Source of the DNA: Metallyticus violacea
Lineage: Eukaryota > Arthropoda > Insecta > Mantodea > Metallyticidae
Assembly (NCBI GenBank): GCA_030762175.1
Contig: JAUJEO010000019.1
Span: 5,214,001 to 5,278,000 of the forward strand
DNA length: 64,000 bases
Reading direction: 5' to 3'
Below, piece by piece: positions 25,301-37,768 of the stretch; positions within the stretch are counted from its first letter, which is position 1, and each line of letters begins with the position of its first letter. Made by a program: the position numbers and the translations under genes. A model generated the notes under the pieces. The model was not told the DNA's origin, made no database searches, and saw only the letters and a list, made by a program, of their open reading frames with translations.

Positions 25301-26645
25301 TTAAGATTACTGGTTCTCTTTCATTATACTAGTTTGATAGCCTCAGACAAGCATATTATGCGCAAAGAATCTCGAAAAGAAAAAAATTTTTTTTCGAAGT
25401 TTGGAAACTTCGTTAGAATCACTTTTTTTCCGTTCTTATTTGAGATAACATGTTCTCTTTCATTATACTAGTTTGATAGCCTTAGACAAGCATATTATGC
25501 GCAAATATTCTCGAAAAGAAATAAATTTTTTTTCGAAGTTTGGAAACTTCGTTAGAATCACTTTTTTTCCGTTCTTATTTGAGATAACTGGTTCTCTTTC
25601 ATTATACTAGTTTGATAGCCTCAGAAAAGCATATTATGCGCAAAGAATCTAGAAAAGAAAAAAATTTTTTTTCGAAGATTGGAAACCTCGTAAGAATCAC
25701 TTTTTTTCCGTTCTTATTTGAGATAACTAGTTCTCTTTCATTATACTAGTTTGATACCCTCAGACAAGCATATTATGCGCAAATAATCTGGAAAAGAAAA
25801 AAATTTTTTTTCGAAGTTTGGAAACTTCCTTAGAATCACTTTTTTTCCATTCTTATTTGAGATAACTTCTTCTCTTTCATTATTCTAGTTTGATAGCCTT
25901 AGACAAGCATATTATGCGCAAAGAATCTCGAAAAGAAAAAAATTTTTTTTAAGAAGTTTGGAAACTTCGTTAGAATCACTTTTTTTTCCGTTCTTATTTA
26001 AGATAACTTGTTCTCATTCATTATACTAGTTTGATAGCCTTAGACAAGCATATTATGCGCAAAGAATCTCGAAAAGAAAAAAATTTTTTTTCGAAGTTTG
26101 GAAACTTCGTTATAATCACTTTTTTTCCGTTCTTATTTAAGATTACTGGTTCTCTTTCATTATACTAGTTTGATAGCCTCAGACAAGCATATTATGCGCA
26201 AAGAATCTCGAAAAGAAAAAAAATTTTTTTCGAAGTTTGGAAACTTCGTTAGAATCACTTTTTTTCCGTTCTTATTTGAGATAACTTGTTCTCTTTCATT
26301 ATACTAGTTTGATAGCCTGAGACAAGCATATTATGCGCAAAGAATCTCGAAAAGAAAAAAAAATTTTTTCGAAGTTTGGAAACTTCGTTAGAATCACTTT
26401 TTTTCCGTTCTTATTTGAGATAACTGGTTCTCTTTCATTATACTAGTTTGATAGCCTCAGACAAGCATATTATGCGCAAAGAATCTCGAAAAGAAAAAAA
26501 TTTTTTTTCGAAGTTTGGAAACTTCCTTAGAATCACTTTTTTTCCATTCTTATTTGAGATAACTTGTTCTCTTTCATTATACTAGTTTGATAGCCTTAGA
26601 CAAGCATATTATGCGCAAAGAATCTCGAAAAGAAAAAAATTTTTT
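19315..26645 (+). repeat. 28-monomer higher-order repeat, two copies
   Basis: The two copies run from about 19315 to 22615 and from about 23206 to 26645, offset 3890-3891 bp (28 monomers). Shared private states are CACTGTTTTTCC (19451 and 23342), CGTTCCTATTTAAG, TACTATTTTGATAG, CATAGGTATG, TCGAAGAGAAAA, TTTCAAAGATTGG, GGATACTTCGTTAGAAACAC (20820 and 24710), TATATTTG, AACATG with AAATAAATTT, GATACCCTC and TTTTAAGAAG (22061 and 25951). The left copy lacks one monomer right after 22061, moving the offset from 3890 to 4030. 22616-23205 is a family-switch segment that also occurs near 28600-29180 and 37908-38490. Confidence 0.87.
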
Positions 26646-28533
26646 TTCGAAGTTTGGATACTTCGTTAGAAACACTTTTTTTCCGTTCTTATTTGAGATA
26701 ACTAGTTCTATTTCATTATACTAGTTTGATAGCCTCAGACAAGCATATTATGCGCAAAGAATCTCGAAAAGAAAAAAATTTTTTTTCGAAGTTTGGAAAC
26801 TTCCTTAGAATCACTTTTTTTCCATTCTTATTTGAGATAACTTGTTCTCTTTCATTATATTTGTTTGATAGCCTTAGACAAGCATATTATGCGCAAAGAA
26901 TCTCGAAAAGAAAAAAATTTTTTTTCGAAGTTTGGAAACTTCGTTATAATCACTTTTTTCCGTTCTTATTTAAGATTACTGGTTCTCTTTCATTATACTA
27001 GTTTGATAGCCTCAGACAAGCATATTATGCGCAAAGAATCTCGAAAAGAAAAAAATTTTTTTTCGAAGTTTGGAAACTTCCTTAGAATCACTTTTTTTCC
27101 ATTCTTATTTGAGATAACTTGTTCTCTTTCATTATACTTGTTTGATAGCCTTAGACAATCATATTATGCGCAAAGAATCTCGAAAAGAAAAAAATTTTTT
27201 TTCGAAGTTTGGAAACTTCGTTATAATCACTTTTTTTCCGTTCTTATTTAAGATTACTGGTTCTCTTTCATTATACTAGTTTGATAGCCTCAGACAAGCA
27301 TATTATGCGCAAAGAATCTCGAAAAGAAAAAAATTTTTTTTCGAAGTTTGGAAACTTCGTTAGAATCACTTTTTTTCCGTTCTTATTTGAGATAACATGT
27401 TCTCTTTCATTATACTAGTTTGATAGCCTTAGACAAGCATATTATGCGCAAATATTCTCGAAAAGAAATAAATTTTTTTTCGAAGTTTGGAAACTTCGTT
27501 AGAATCACTTTTTTTCCGTTCTTATTTGAGATAACTGGTTCTCTTCCATTATACTAGTTTGATAGCCTCAGAAAAGCATATTATGCGCAAAGAATCTAGA
27601 AAAGAAAAAAATTTTTTTTCGAAGATTGGAAACCTCGTTAGAATCACTTTTTTTCCGTTCTTATTTGAGATAACTAGTTCTCTTTCATTATACTAGTTTG
27701 ATACCCTCAGACAAGCATATTATGCGCAAATAATCTGGAAAAGAAAAAAATTTTTTTTCGAAGTTTGGAAACTTCCTTAGAATCACTTTTTTTCCATTCT
27801 TATTTGAGATAACTTCTTCTCTTTCATTATTCTAGTTTGATAGCCTTAGACAAGCATATTATGCGCAAAGAATCTCGAAAAGAAAAAAATTTTTTTTAAG
27901 AAGTTTGGAAACTTCGTTAGAATCACTTTTTTTTCCGTTCTTATTTAAGATAACTTGTTCTCTTTCATTATACTAGTTTGATAGCCTTAGACAAGCATAT
28001 TATGCGCAAAGAATCTCGAAAAGAAAAAAATTTTTTTTCGAAGTTTGGAAACTTCGTTATAATCACTTTTTTTCCGTTCTTATTTAAGATTACTGGTTCT
28101 CTTTCATTATACTAGTTTGATAGCCTCAGACAAGCATATTATGCGCAAAGAATCTCGAAAAGAAAAAAAATTTTTTTCGAAGTTTGGAAACTTCGTTAGA
28201 ATCACTTTTTTTCCGTTCTTATTTGAGATAACTTGTTCTCTTTCATTATACTAGTTTGATAGCCTGAGACAAGCATATTATGCGCAAAGAATCTCGAAAA
28301 GAAAAAAAAATTTTTTCGAAGTTTGGAAACTTCGTTAGAATCACTTTTTTTCCGTTCTTATTTGAGATAACTGGTTCTCTTTCATTATACTAGTTTGATA
28401 GCCTCAGACAAGCATATTATGCGCAAAGAATCTCGAAAAGAAAAAAATTTTTTTTCGAAGTTTGGAAACTTCCTTAGAATCACTTTTTTTCCATTCTTAT
28501 TTGAGATAACTTGTTCTCTTTCATTATACTAGT
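24640..28533 (+). repeat. Tandem duplication of a 14-monomer unit (1947 bp x 2)
   Basis: Copies at about 24640-26586 and 26587-28533 are offset by 1947 bp (14 x 139 plus 1). Markers GGATACTTCG (24710 and 26657) and TTTTAAGAAG (25951 and 27898) confirm the step. The same tandem pair exists again at about 39787-43680 (markers 39857 and 41804, 41098 and 43045), so the duplication came before the larger segmental copy. A few private bases separate the copies, such as TTCTCATTC at 26014 versus TTCTCTTTC in the second copy. Confidence 0.88.
27890..27905 (+). repeat. TTTTTTTTAAGAAG marker variant
   Basis: The C between the T tract and the dyad is replaced by AA, adding one base and removing the TTCGAA site. 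It occurs nine times: 22061, 25951, 27898, 37483, 41098, 43045, 58320, 62489 and 63477. It marks the family that also carries TTATTCTAG and AACTTCTTC in the unit before it. Confidence 0.9.
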
Positions 28534-30121
28534 TTGATAGCCTTAGACAAGCATATTATGCGCAAAGAATCTCGAAAAGAAAAAAATTTTTTTTCGAAGT
28601 TTGGAAACTTCGTTAGAATCACTTTTTTTCCGTTCTTATTTAAGATTACTGGTTCTCTTTCATTATACTAGTTTGATAGCCTCAGACAAGCATATTATGC
28701 GCAAAGAATCTCGAAAAGAAAAAAATTTTTTTTCGAAGTTTGGAAACTTCGTTAGAATCACTTTTTTTCCGTTCTTATTTGAGATAACTTGTTCTCTTTC
28801 ATTATACTAGTTTGATAGGCTTAGACAAGCATATTATGCGCAAAGAATCTCGAAAAGAAAAAAAATTTTTTTCGAAGTTTGGAAACTTCGTTAGAATCAC
28901 TTTTTTTCCGTTCTTATTTGAGATAACTGGTTCTCTTTCATTATACTAGTTTGATAGTCTCAGAAAAGCATATTATGCGCAAAGAATCTAGAAAAGAAAA
29001 AAATTTTTTTTCGAAGATTGGAAACCTCGTTAGAATCACTTTTTTTCCGTTCTTATTTTAGATAACTGGTTCTCTTTCATTATACTAGTTTGATAGCCTC
29101 AGACAAGCATATTATGCGCAAAGAATTTCGAAAAGAAAAAAATTTTTTTTCGAAGATTGGAAACCTCGTTAGAATCACTTTTTTTCCGTTCTTATTTGAG
29201 ATAACTGGTTCTCTTTCATTATACTAGTTTGATAGCCTCAGACAAGCATATTATGCGCAAAGAATCTCGAAAAGAAAAAAATTTTTTTTCGAAGTTTGGA
29301 AACTTCCTTAGAATCACTTTTTTTACGTTCTTATTTGAGATAACTTGTTCTCTTTCATTATACTTGTTTGATAGCCTCAGACAAGCATATTATGCGCAAA
29401 GAATCTCGAAAAGAAAAAAATTTTTTTTCGAAGTTTGGAAACTTCGTTAGAATCACTTTTTTTCCATTCTTATTTGAGATAACTTGTTCTCTTTCATTAT
29501 ACTTGTTTGATAGCCTTAGACAAGCATATTATGCGCAAAGAATCTCGAAAAGAAAAAAATTTTTTTTCGAAGTTTGGAAACTTCGTTAGAATCACTTTTT
29601 TTCCGTTCTTATTTGAGATAACTTGTTCTCTTTCATTATACTAGTTTGATAGCCTTAGACAAGCATATTATGCGCAAAGAATCTCGAAAAGAAAAACATT
29701 TTTTTCGAAGTTTGGAAACTTCGTTAGAATCACTTTTTTTCCGTTCGTAATTGAGATAACTGGTTCTCTTTCATTATACTAGTTTGATAGTCTCAGAAAA
29801 GCATATTATGCGCAAAGAATCTAGAAAAGAAAAAAATTTTTTTTCGAAGATTGGAAACCTCGTTAGAATCACTTTTTTTCCGTTCTTATTTGAGATAACT
29901 GGTTCTCTTTCATTATACTAGTTTGATAGCCTCAGACAAGCATATTATGCGCAAAGAATCTCGAAAAGAAAAAATTTTTTTTTCGAAGTTTGGAACTTCC
30001 TTAGAATCACTTTTTTTCCATTCTTATTTGAGATAACTTGTTCTCTTTCATTATACTTGTTTGATAGCCTTAGACAAGCATATTATGCGCAAAGAATCTC
30101 GAAAAGAAAAAAATTTTTTTT

Positions 30122-30139
30122 CGAAGTTTGGAAACTTCG
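30122..30139. repeat. Inverted repeat (dyad) present in most monomers
   Basis: CGAAGTTT-GG-AAACTTCG is a perfect 8-bp inverted repeat around a 2-bp centre, abutting the A/T tract of the preceding unit. Class B units keep 7 bp. Copies at 1795, 4434 and 9153 have centre CG (GAAGTTTCGAAACTTC), a fully self-complementary 16-mer. It could be a site for a dimeric DNA-binding protein or could extrude as a small hairpin. Neither is shown by sequence alone. Confidence 0.92.
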
Positions 30140-30261
30140 TTAGAATCACTTTTTTTCCGTTCTTATTTGAGATAACTGGTTCTCTTTCATTATACTAGTT
30201 TGATAGCCTCAGACAAGCATATTATGCGCAAAGAATCTCGAAAAGAAAAAAATTTTTTTTC
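30123..30261 (+). repeat. Class A (consensus) monomer (exemplar)
   Basis: This unit matches the array consensus at every position I checked and is exactly 139 bp. In order it holds the inverted repeat GAAGTTTGGAAACTTC (1-16), GTTAGAATCAC, T7, CCGTTCTTATTTGAGATAAC, TGGTTCTCTTTCATTATA, CTAGTTTGATAGCCTCAGAC, AAGCATATTATGCGCAAAG, AATCTCGAAAAG, then A7T8 and a final C that pairs with G17. It contains ACTAGT, TTCGAA (across the unit junction) and TGCGCA, and five CpG dinucleotides counting the one across the junction. Two of the three forward frames are closed near position 75 by TAG and TGA-TAG. Confidence 0.95.
30246..30260. repeat. A7T8 tract repeated every 139 bp
   Basis: Each unit ends in a run of A followed by a run of T, usually A7T8. 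A-tracts of this length are known to bend DNA or stiffen it and to affect nucleosome placement. The tract is the most length-variable part of the unit, yet the most common variants keep 15 bases in total: A6T9 at 3309-3323, A8T7 at 10941-10955 and A9T6 at 22325-22339. Interrupted forms read ATTAAAATTTTATTT (at about 668, 2473, 5812, 7054 and 60667). Confidence 0.95.
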
Positions 30262-32839
30262 GAAGTTTGGAAACTTCGTTAGAATCACTTTTTTTCCGTT
30301 CTTATTTAAGATTACTGGTTCTCTTTCATTATACTAGTTTGATAGCCTCAGACAAGCATATTATGCGCAAAGAATCTCGAAAAGAAAAAAATTTTTTTTC
30401 GAAGTTTGGAAACTTCGTTATAATCACTTTTTTCCGTTCTTATTTAAGATTACTGGTTCTCTTTCATTATACTATTGTGATAGCCTCAGAAAAGCATATT
30501 ATGCGCAAAGAATCTCTAAAAGAAAAAATTTTTTTTTCGAAGTTTGGAAACTTCGTTAGAATCACTTTTTTTCCGTTCTTATTTTAGATAACTGGTTCTC
30601 TTTCATTATACTAGTTTGATAGCCTCAGAAAAGCATAGGTATGCGCAAAGAATCTCGAAAAGAAAAAAATTTTTTTTCGAAGTTTGGAAACTTCGTTAGA
30701 ATCACTTTTTTTCCATTCTTATCTGAGATAACTGGTTCTCTTTCATTATACTAGTTTGATAGCCTCAGACAAGCATATTATGCGCAAAGAATCTCGAAAA
30801 GAAAAAAAATTTTTTTCGAAGTTTGGAAACTTCGTTAGAATCACTTTTTTTCCGTTCTTATTTGAGATAACTTGTTCTCTTTCATTATACTAGTTTGATA
30901 GCCTGAGACAAGCATATTATGCGCAAAGAATCTCGAAAAGAAAAAAAAATTTTTTCGAAGTTTGGAAACTTCGTTAGAATCACTTTTTTTCCGTTCTTAT
31001 TTGAGATAACTGGTTCTCTTTCATTATACTAGTTTGATAGCCTCAGACAAGCATATTATGCGCAAAGAATCTCGAAAAGAAAAAAATTTTTTTTCGAAGT
31101 TTGGAAACTTCCTTAGAATCACTTTTTTTCCATTCTTATTTGAGATAACTTGTTCTCTTTCATTATACTAGTTTGATAGCCTTAGACAAGCATATTATGC
31201 GCAAAGAATCTCGAAAAGAAAAAAATTTTTTTTCGAAGTTTGGAAACTTCGTTAGAATCACTTTTTTTCCGTTCTTATTTAAGATTACTGGTTCTCTTTC
31301 ATTATACTAGTTTGATAGCCTCAGACAAGCATATTATGCGCAAAGAATCTCGAAAAGAAAAAAATTTTTTTTCGAAGTTTGGAAACTTCGTTAGAATCAC
31401 TTTTTTTCCGTTCTTATTTGAGATAACTTGTTCTCTTTCATTATACTAGTTTGATAGGCTTAGACAAGCATATTATGCGCAAAGAATCTCGAAAAGAAAA
31501 AAAATTTTTTTCGAAGTTTGGAAACTTCGTTAGAATCACTTTTTTTCCGTTCTTATTTGAGATAACTGGTTCTCTTTCATTATACTAGTTTGATAGTCTC
31601 AGAAAAGCATATTATGCGCAAAGAATCTAGAAAAGAAAAAAATTTTTTTTCGAAGATTGGAAACCTCGTTAGAATCACTTTTTTTCCGTTCTTATTTTAG
31701 ATAACTGGTTCTCTTTCATTATACTAGTTTGATAGCCTCAGACAAGCATATTATGCGCAAAGAATTTCGAAAAGAAAAAAATTTTTTTTCGAAGATTGGA
31801 AACCTCGTTAGAATCACTTTTTTTCCGTTCTTATTTGAGATAACTGGTTCTCTTTCATTATACTAGTTTGATAGCCTCAGACAAGCATATTATGCGCAAA
31901 GAATCTCGAAAAGAAAAAAATTTTTTTTCGAAGTTTGGAAACTTCCTTAGAATCACTTTTTTTACGTTCTTATTTGAGATAACTTGTTCTCTTTCATTAT
32001 ACTTGTTTGATAGCCTCAGACAAGCATATTATGCGCAAAGAATCTCGAAAAGAAAAAAATTTTTTTTCGAAGTTTGGAAACTTCGTTAGAATCACTTTTT
32101 TTCCATTCTTATTTGAGATAACTTGTTCTCTTTCATTATACTTGTTTGATAGCCTTAGACAAGCATATTATGCGCAAAGAATCTCGAAAAGAAAAAAATT
32201 TTTTTTCGAAGTTTGGAAACTTCGTTAGAATCACTTTTTTTCCGTTCTTATTTGAGATAACTTGTTCTCTTTCATTATACTAGTTTGATAGCCTTAGACA
32301 AGCATATTATGCGCAAAGAATCTCGAAAAGAAAAACATTTTTTTCGAAGTTTGGAAACTTCGTTAGAATCACTTTTTTTCCGTTCGTAATTGAGATAACT
32401 GGTTCTCTTTCATTATACTAGTTTGATAGTCTCAGAAAAGCATATTATGCGCAAAGAATCTAGAAAAGAAAAAAATTTTTTTTCGAAGATTGGAAACCTC
32501 GTTAGAATCACTTTTTTTCCGTTCTTATTTGAGATAACTGGTTCTCTTTCATTATACTAGTTTGATAGCCTCAGACAAGCATATTATGCGCAAAGAATCT
32601 CGAAAAGAAAAAATTTTTTTTTCGAAGTTTGGAACTTCCTTAGAATCACTTTTTTTCCATTCTTATTTGAGATAACTTGTTCTCTTTCATTATACTTGTT
32701 TGATAGCCTTAGACAAGCATATTATGCGCAAAGAATCTCGAAAAGAAAAAAATTTTTTTTCGAAGTTTGGAAACTTCGTTAGAATCACTTTTTTTCCGTT
32801 CTTATTTGAGATAACTGGTTCTCTTTCATTATACTAGTT

Positions 32840-35800
32840 TGATAGCCTCAGACAAGCATATTATGCGCAAAGAATCTCGAAAAGAAAAAAATTTTTTTTC
32901 GAAGTTTGGAAACTTCGTTAGAATCACTTTTTTTCCGTTCTTATTTAAGATTACTGGTTCTCTTTCATTATACTAGTTTGATAGCCTCAGACAAGCATAT
33001 TATGCGCAAAGAATCTCGAAAAGAAAAAAATTTTTTTTCGAAGTTTGGAAACTTCGTTATAATCACTTTTTTCCGTTCTTATTTAAGATTACTGGTTCTC
33101 TTTCATTATACTATTGTGATAGCCTCAGAAAAGCATATTATGCGCAAAGAATCTCTAAAAGAAAAAATTTTTTTTTCGAAGTTTGGAAACTTCGTTAGAA
33201 TCACTTTTTTTCCGTTCTTATTTTAGATAACTGGTTCTCTTTCATTATACTAGTTTGATAGCCTCAGAAAAGCATAGGTATGCGCAAAGAATCTCGAAAA
33301 GAAAAAAATTTTTTTTCGAAGTTTGGAAACTTCGTTAGAATCACTTTTTTTCCATTCTTATCTGAGATAACTGGTTCTCTTTCATTATACTAGTTTGATA
33401 GCCTCAGACAAGCATATTATGCGCAAAGAATCTCGAAAAGAAAAAATTTTTTTTTCGAAGTTTGGAAACTTCGTTAGAATCACTTTTTTTCAATTCTTAT
33501 TTGAGATAACTTGTTCTCTTTCATTATACTTGTTTGATAGCCTTAGACAAGCATATTATGCGCAAAGAATCTCGAAAAGAAAAAAATTTTTTTCGAAGTT
33601 TGGAAACTTCGTTAGAATCACTTTTTTTCCGTTCTTATCTGAGATAACTGGTTCTCTTTCATTATACTAGTTTGATAGCCTTAGACAAGCATATTATGCG
33701 CAAAGAATCTCGAAAAGAAAAAAATTTTTTTTCGAAGTTTGGAAACTTCGTTAGAATCACTTTTTTTCCGTTCTTATTTGAGATAACTTGTTCTCTTTCA
33801 TTATACTAGTTTGATAGCCTCAGAAAAGCATATTATGCGCAAAGAATCTAGAAAAGAAAAAAATTTTTTTTCGAAGATTGGAAACCTCGTTAGAATCACT
33901 TTTTTTCCGTTCTTATTTGAGATAACTGGTTCTCTTTCATTATACTAGTTTGATAGCCTCAGACAAGCATATTATGCGCAAAGAATCTCGAAAAGAAAAA
34001 AATTTTTTTTCGAAGTTTGGAAACTTCCTTAGAATCACTTTTTTTCCATTCTTATTTGAGATAACTTGTTCTCTTTCATTATACTTGTTTGATAGCCTTA
34101 GACAAGCATATTATGCGCAAAGAATCTCGAAAAGAAAAAAATTTTTTTTCGAAGTTTGGATACTTCGTTAGAAACACTTTTTTTCCGTTCTTATTTGAGA
34201 TAACTAGTTCTATTTCATTATACTAGTTTGATAGCCTCAGACAAGCATATTATGCGCAAAGAATCTCGAAAAGAAAAAAATTTTTTTTCGAAGTTTGGAA
34301 ACTTCCTTAGAATCACTTTTTTTCCATTCTTATTTGAGATAACTTGTTCTCTTTCATTATACTTGTTTGATAGACTTAGACAAGCATATTATGCGCAAAG
34401 AATCTCGAAAAGAAAAAAATTTTTTTTCGAAGTTTGGAAACTTCGTTATAATCACTTTTTTCCGTTCTTATTTAAGATTACTGGTTCTCTTTCATTATAC
34501 TAGTTTGATAGCCTCAGACAAGCATATTATGCGCAAAGAATCTCGAAAAGAAAAAAAATTTTTTTCGAAGTTTGGAAACTTCCTTAGAATCACTTTTTTT
34601 CCATTCTTATTTGAGATAACTTGTTCTCTTTCATTATACTTGTTTGATAGCCTTAGACAAGCATATTATGCGCAAAGAATCTCGAAAAGAAAAAAAATTT
34701 TTTTCGAAGTTTGGAAACTTCGTTAGAATCACTTTTTTTCCGTTCTTATTTGAGATAACTTGTTCTCTTTCATTATACTAGTTTGATAGCCTGAGACAAG
34801 CATATTATGCGCAAAGAATCTCGAAAAGAAAAAAAAATTTTTTCGAAGTTTGGAAACTTCGTTAGAATCACTTTTTTTCCGTTCTTATTTGAGATAACTG
34901 GTTCTCTTTCATTATACTAGTTTGATAGCCTCAGACAAGCATATTATGCGCAAAGAATCTCGAAAAGAAAAAAATTTTTTTTCGAAGTTTGGAAACTTCC
35001 TTAGAATCACTTTTTTTCCATTCTAATTTGAGATAACTTGTTCTCTTTCATTATACTAGTTTGATAGCCTCAGACAAGCATATTATGCGCAAAGAATCTC
35101 GAAAAGAAAAAAATTTTTTTTCGAAGTTTGGAAACTTCGTTAGAATCACTTTTTTTCCGTTCCTATTTAAGATTACTGGTTCTCTTTCATTATACTAGTT
35201 TGATAGCCTCAGACAAGCATATTATGCGCAAAGAATCTCGAAAAGAAAAAAATTTTTTTTCGAAGTTTGGAAACTTCGTTATAATCACTTTTTTCCGTTC
35301 TTATTTAAGATTACTGGTTCTCTTTCATTATACTATTTTGATAGCCTCAGAAAAGCATATTATGCGCAAAGAATCTCTAAAAGAAAAAATTTTTTTTTCG
35401 AAGTTTGGAAACTTCGTTAGAATCACTTTTTTTCCGTTCTTATTTTAGATAACTGGTTCTCTTTCATTATACTAGTTTGATAGCCTCAGAAAAGCATAGG
35501 TATGCGCAAAGAATCTCGAAAAGAAAAAAATTTTTTTTCGAAGTTTGGAAACTTCGTTAGAATCACTTTTTTTCCATTCTTATCTGAGATAACTGGTTCT
35601 CTTTCATTATACTAGTTTGATAGCCTCAGACAAGCATATTATGCGCAAAGAATCTCGAAAAGAAAAAATTTTTTTTTCGAAGTTTGGAAACTTCGTTAGA
35701 ATCACTTTTTTTCCATTCTTATTTGAGATAACTTGTTCTCTTTCATTATACTTGTTTGATAGCCTTAGACAAGCATATTATGCGCAAAGAATCTCGAAGA

Positions 35801-36912
35801 GAAAAAAATTTTTTTCGAAGTTTGGAAACTTCGTTAGAATCACTTTTTTTCCGTTCTTATCTGAGATAACTGGTTCTCTTTCATTATACTAGTTTGATAG
35901 CCTTAGACAAGCATATTATGCGCAAAGAATCTCGAAAAGAAAAAAATTTTTTTTCGAAGTTTGGAAACTTCGTTAGAATCACTTTTTTTCCGTTCTTATT
36001 TGAGATAACTGGTTCTCTTTCATTATACTAGTTTGATAGTCTCAGAAAAGCATATTATGCGCAAAGAATCTAGAAAAGAAAAAAATTTTTTTTCAAAGAT
36101 TGGAAACCTCGTTAGAATCACTTTTTTTCCGTTCTTATTTGAGATAACTGGTTCTCTTTCATTATACTAGTTTGATAGCCTCAGACAAGCATATTATGCG
36201 CAAAGAATCTCGAAAAGAAAAAAATTTTTTTTCGAAGTTTGGAAACTTCCTTAGAATCACTTTTTTTCCATTCTTATTTGAGATAACTTGTTCTCTTTCA
36301 TTATACTTGTTTGATAGCCTTAGACAAGCATATTATGCGCAAAGAATCTCGAAAAGAAAAAAATTTTTTTTCGAAGTTTGGATACTTCGTTAGAAACACT
36401 TTTTTTCCGTTCTTATTTGAGATAACTAGTTCTATTTCATTATACTAGTTTGATAGCCTCAGACAAGCATATTATGCGCAAAGAATCTCGAAAAGAAAAA
36501 AATTTTTTTTCGAAGTTTGGAAACTTCCTTAGAATCACTTTTTTTCCATTCTTATTTGAGATAACTTGTTCTCTTTCATTATATTTGTTTGATAGCCTTA
36601 GACAAGCATATTATGCGCAAAGAATCTCGAAAAGAAAAAAATTTTTTTTCGAAGTTTGGAAACTTCGTTATAATCACTTTTTTCCGTTCTTATTTAAGAT
36701 TACTGGTTCTCTTTCATTATACTAGTTTGATAGCCTCAGACAAGCATATTATGCGCAAAGAATCTCGAAAAGAAAAAAATTTTTTTTCGAAGTTTGGAAA
36801 CTTCCTTAGAATCACTTTTTTTCCATTCTTATTTGAGATAACTTGTTCTCTTTCATTATACTTGTTTGATAGCCTTAGACAAGCATATTATGCGCAAAGA
36901 ATCTCGAAAAGA
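32840..36912 (+). repeat. 16-monomer offset pair
   Basis: The stretches 32840-34690 and 35062-36912 match at an offset of 2222 bp (16 monomers). CATAGGTATG (33273 and 35495) and GGATACTTCG (34159 and 36381) fit. They differ at known family markers. The left copy has TATTGTGATAG, CAATTC and GATAGACTTAG, and the right copy has TATTTTGATAG, CCATTC and TATATTTG. The right copy therefore groups with 23.4-25.4 kb (offset 11670) and the left copy with 45.4-47.0 kb (offset 12509). Between them, 34691-35061 is a bridge with A8T7, A9T6 and a TTCTAATTTG unit. Confidence 0.82.
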
Positions 36913-37768
36913 AAAAAATTTTTTTTCGAAGTTTGGAAACTTCGTTATAATCACTTTTTTTCCGTTCTTATTTAAGATTACTGGTTCTCTTTCATTATAC
37001 TAGTTTGATAGCCTCAGACAAGCATATTATGCGCAAAGAATCTCGAAAAGAAAAAAATTTTTTTTCGAAGTTTGGAAACTTCGTTAGAATCACTTTTTTT
37101 CCGTTCTTATTTGAGATAACTGGTTCTCTTTCATTATACTAGTTTGATAGCCTCAGAAAAGCATATTATGCGCAAAGAATCTAGAAAAGAAAAAAATTTT
37201 TTTTCGAAGATTGGAAACCTCGTTAGAATCACTTTTTTTCCGTTCTTATTTGAGATAACTAGTTCTCTTTCATTATACTAGTTTGATACCCTCAGACAAG
37301 CATATTATGCGCAAATAATCTGGAAAAGAAAAAAATTTTTTTTCGAAGTTTGGAAACTTCCTTAGAATCACTTTTTTTCCATTCTTATTTGAGATAACTT
37401 CTTCTCTTTCATTATTCTAGTTTGATAGCCTTAGACAAGCATATTATGCGCAAAGAATCTCGAAAAGAAAAAAATTTTTTTTAAGAAGTTTGGAAACTTC
37501 GTTAGAATCACTTTTTTTTCCGTTCTTATTTAAGATAACTTGTTCTCTTTCATTATACTAGTTTGATAGCCTTAGACAAGCATATTATGCGCAAAGAATC
37601 TCGAAAAGAAAAAAATTTTTTTTCGAAGTTTGGAAACTTCGTTATAATCACTTTTTTTCCGTTCTTATTTAAGATTACTGGTTCTCTTTCATTATACTAG
37701 TTTGATAGCCTCAGACAAGCATATTATGCGCAAAGAATCTCGAAAAGAAAAAAATTTTTTTTCGAAGT
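36913..37768 (+). repeat. Shortened copy of the 25.3-26.2 kb segment
   Basis: This region follows the 23.4-25.4 kb family at an offset of about 11670 up to near 37100. It then drops exactly one monomer: TTTTAAGAAG sits at 37483, 11532 bp from 25951, which is 11671 minus 139. The AACATG and CAAATATT units of the parent are merged into one AACTGG...AGAAAAGC unit. Confidence 0.82.

Larger units (their letters stand above)
28120..33397 (+). repeat. 19-monomer higher-order repeat, two tandem copies
   Basis: Copies at about 28120-30758 and 30759-33397 are offset by 2639 bp (19 x 139 minus 2). Shared markers are A8T7 and A9T6 tracts with CCTGAGAC, GATAGGCTTAG, GAATTTCG, TTTTTACGTTC, AAAAACATTTTTTT (29692 and 32331), GTTCGTAATTGAG (29743 and 32382), TACTATTGTGATAG and CATAGGTATG (30634 and 33273). 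The tract with C at 29692 and 32331 is absent from the related units at 44.8, 48.3, 50.5, 52.9 and 55.2 kb. Confidence 0.88.

Noticed and set aside
30131..30140. Heat-shock element (GAAACTTCG as nGAAnnTTCn)
   Set aside because: Only two adjacent units fit per monomer, and three or more in correct phase are normally needed. The next GAA is out of phase.
30123..30261. Bacterial-type promoter (TATACT-like box) and terminator (dyad next to a T run) in each unit
   Set aside because: The T run lies before the dyad on the forward strand. On the reverse strand the dyad is followed by C and an A-run complement, so a hairpin plus T run is formally possible, but nothing is transcribed into a gene and the array is eukaryotic in kind.
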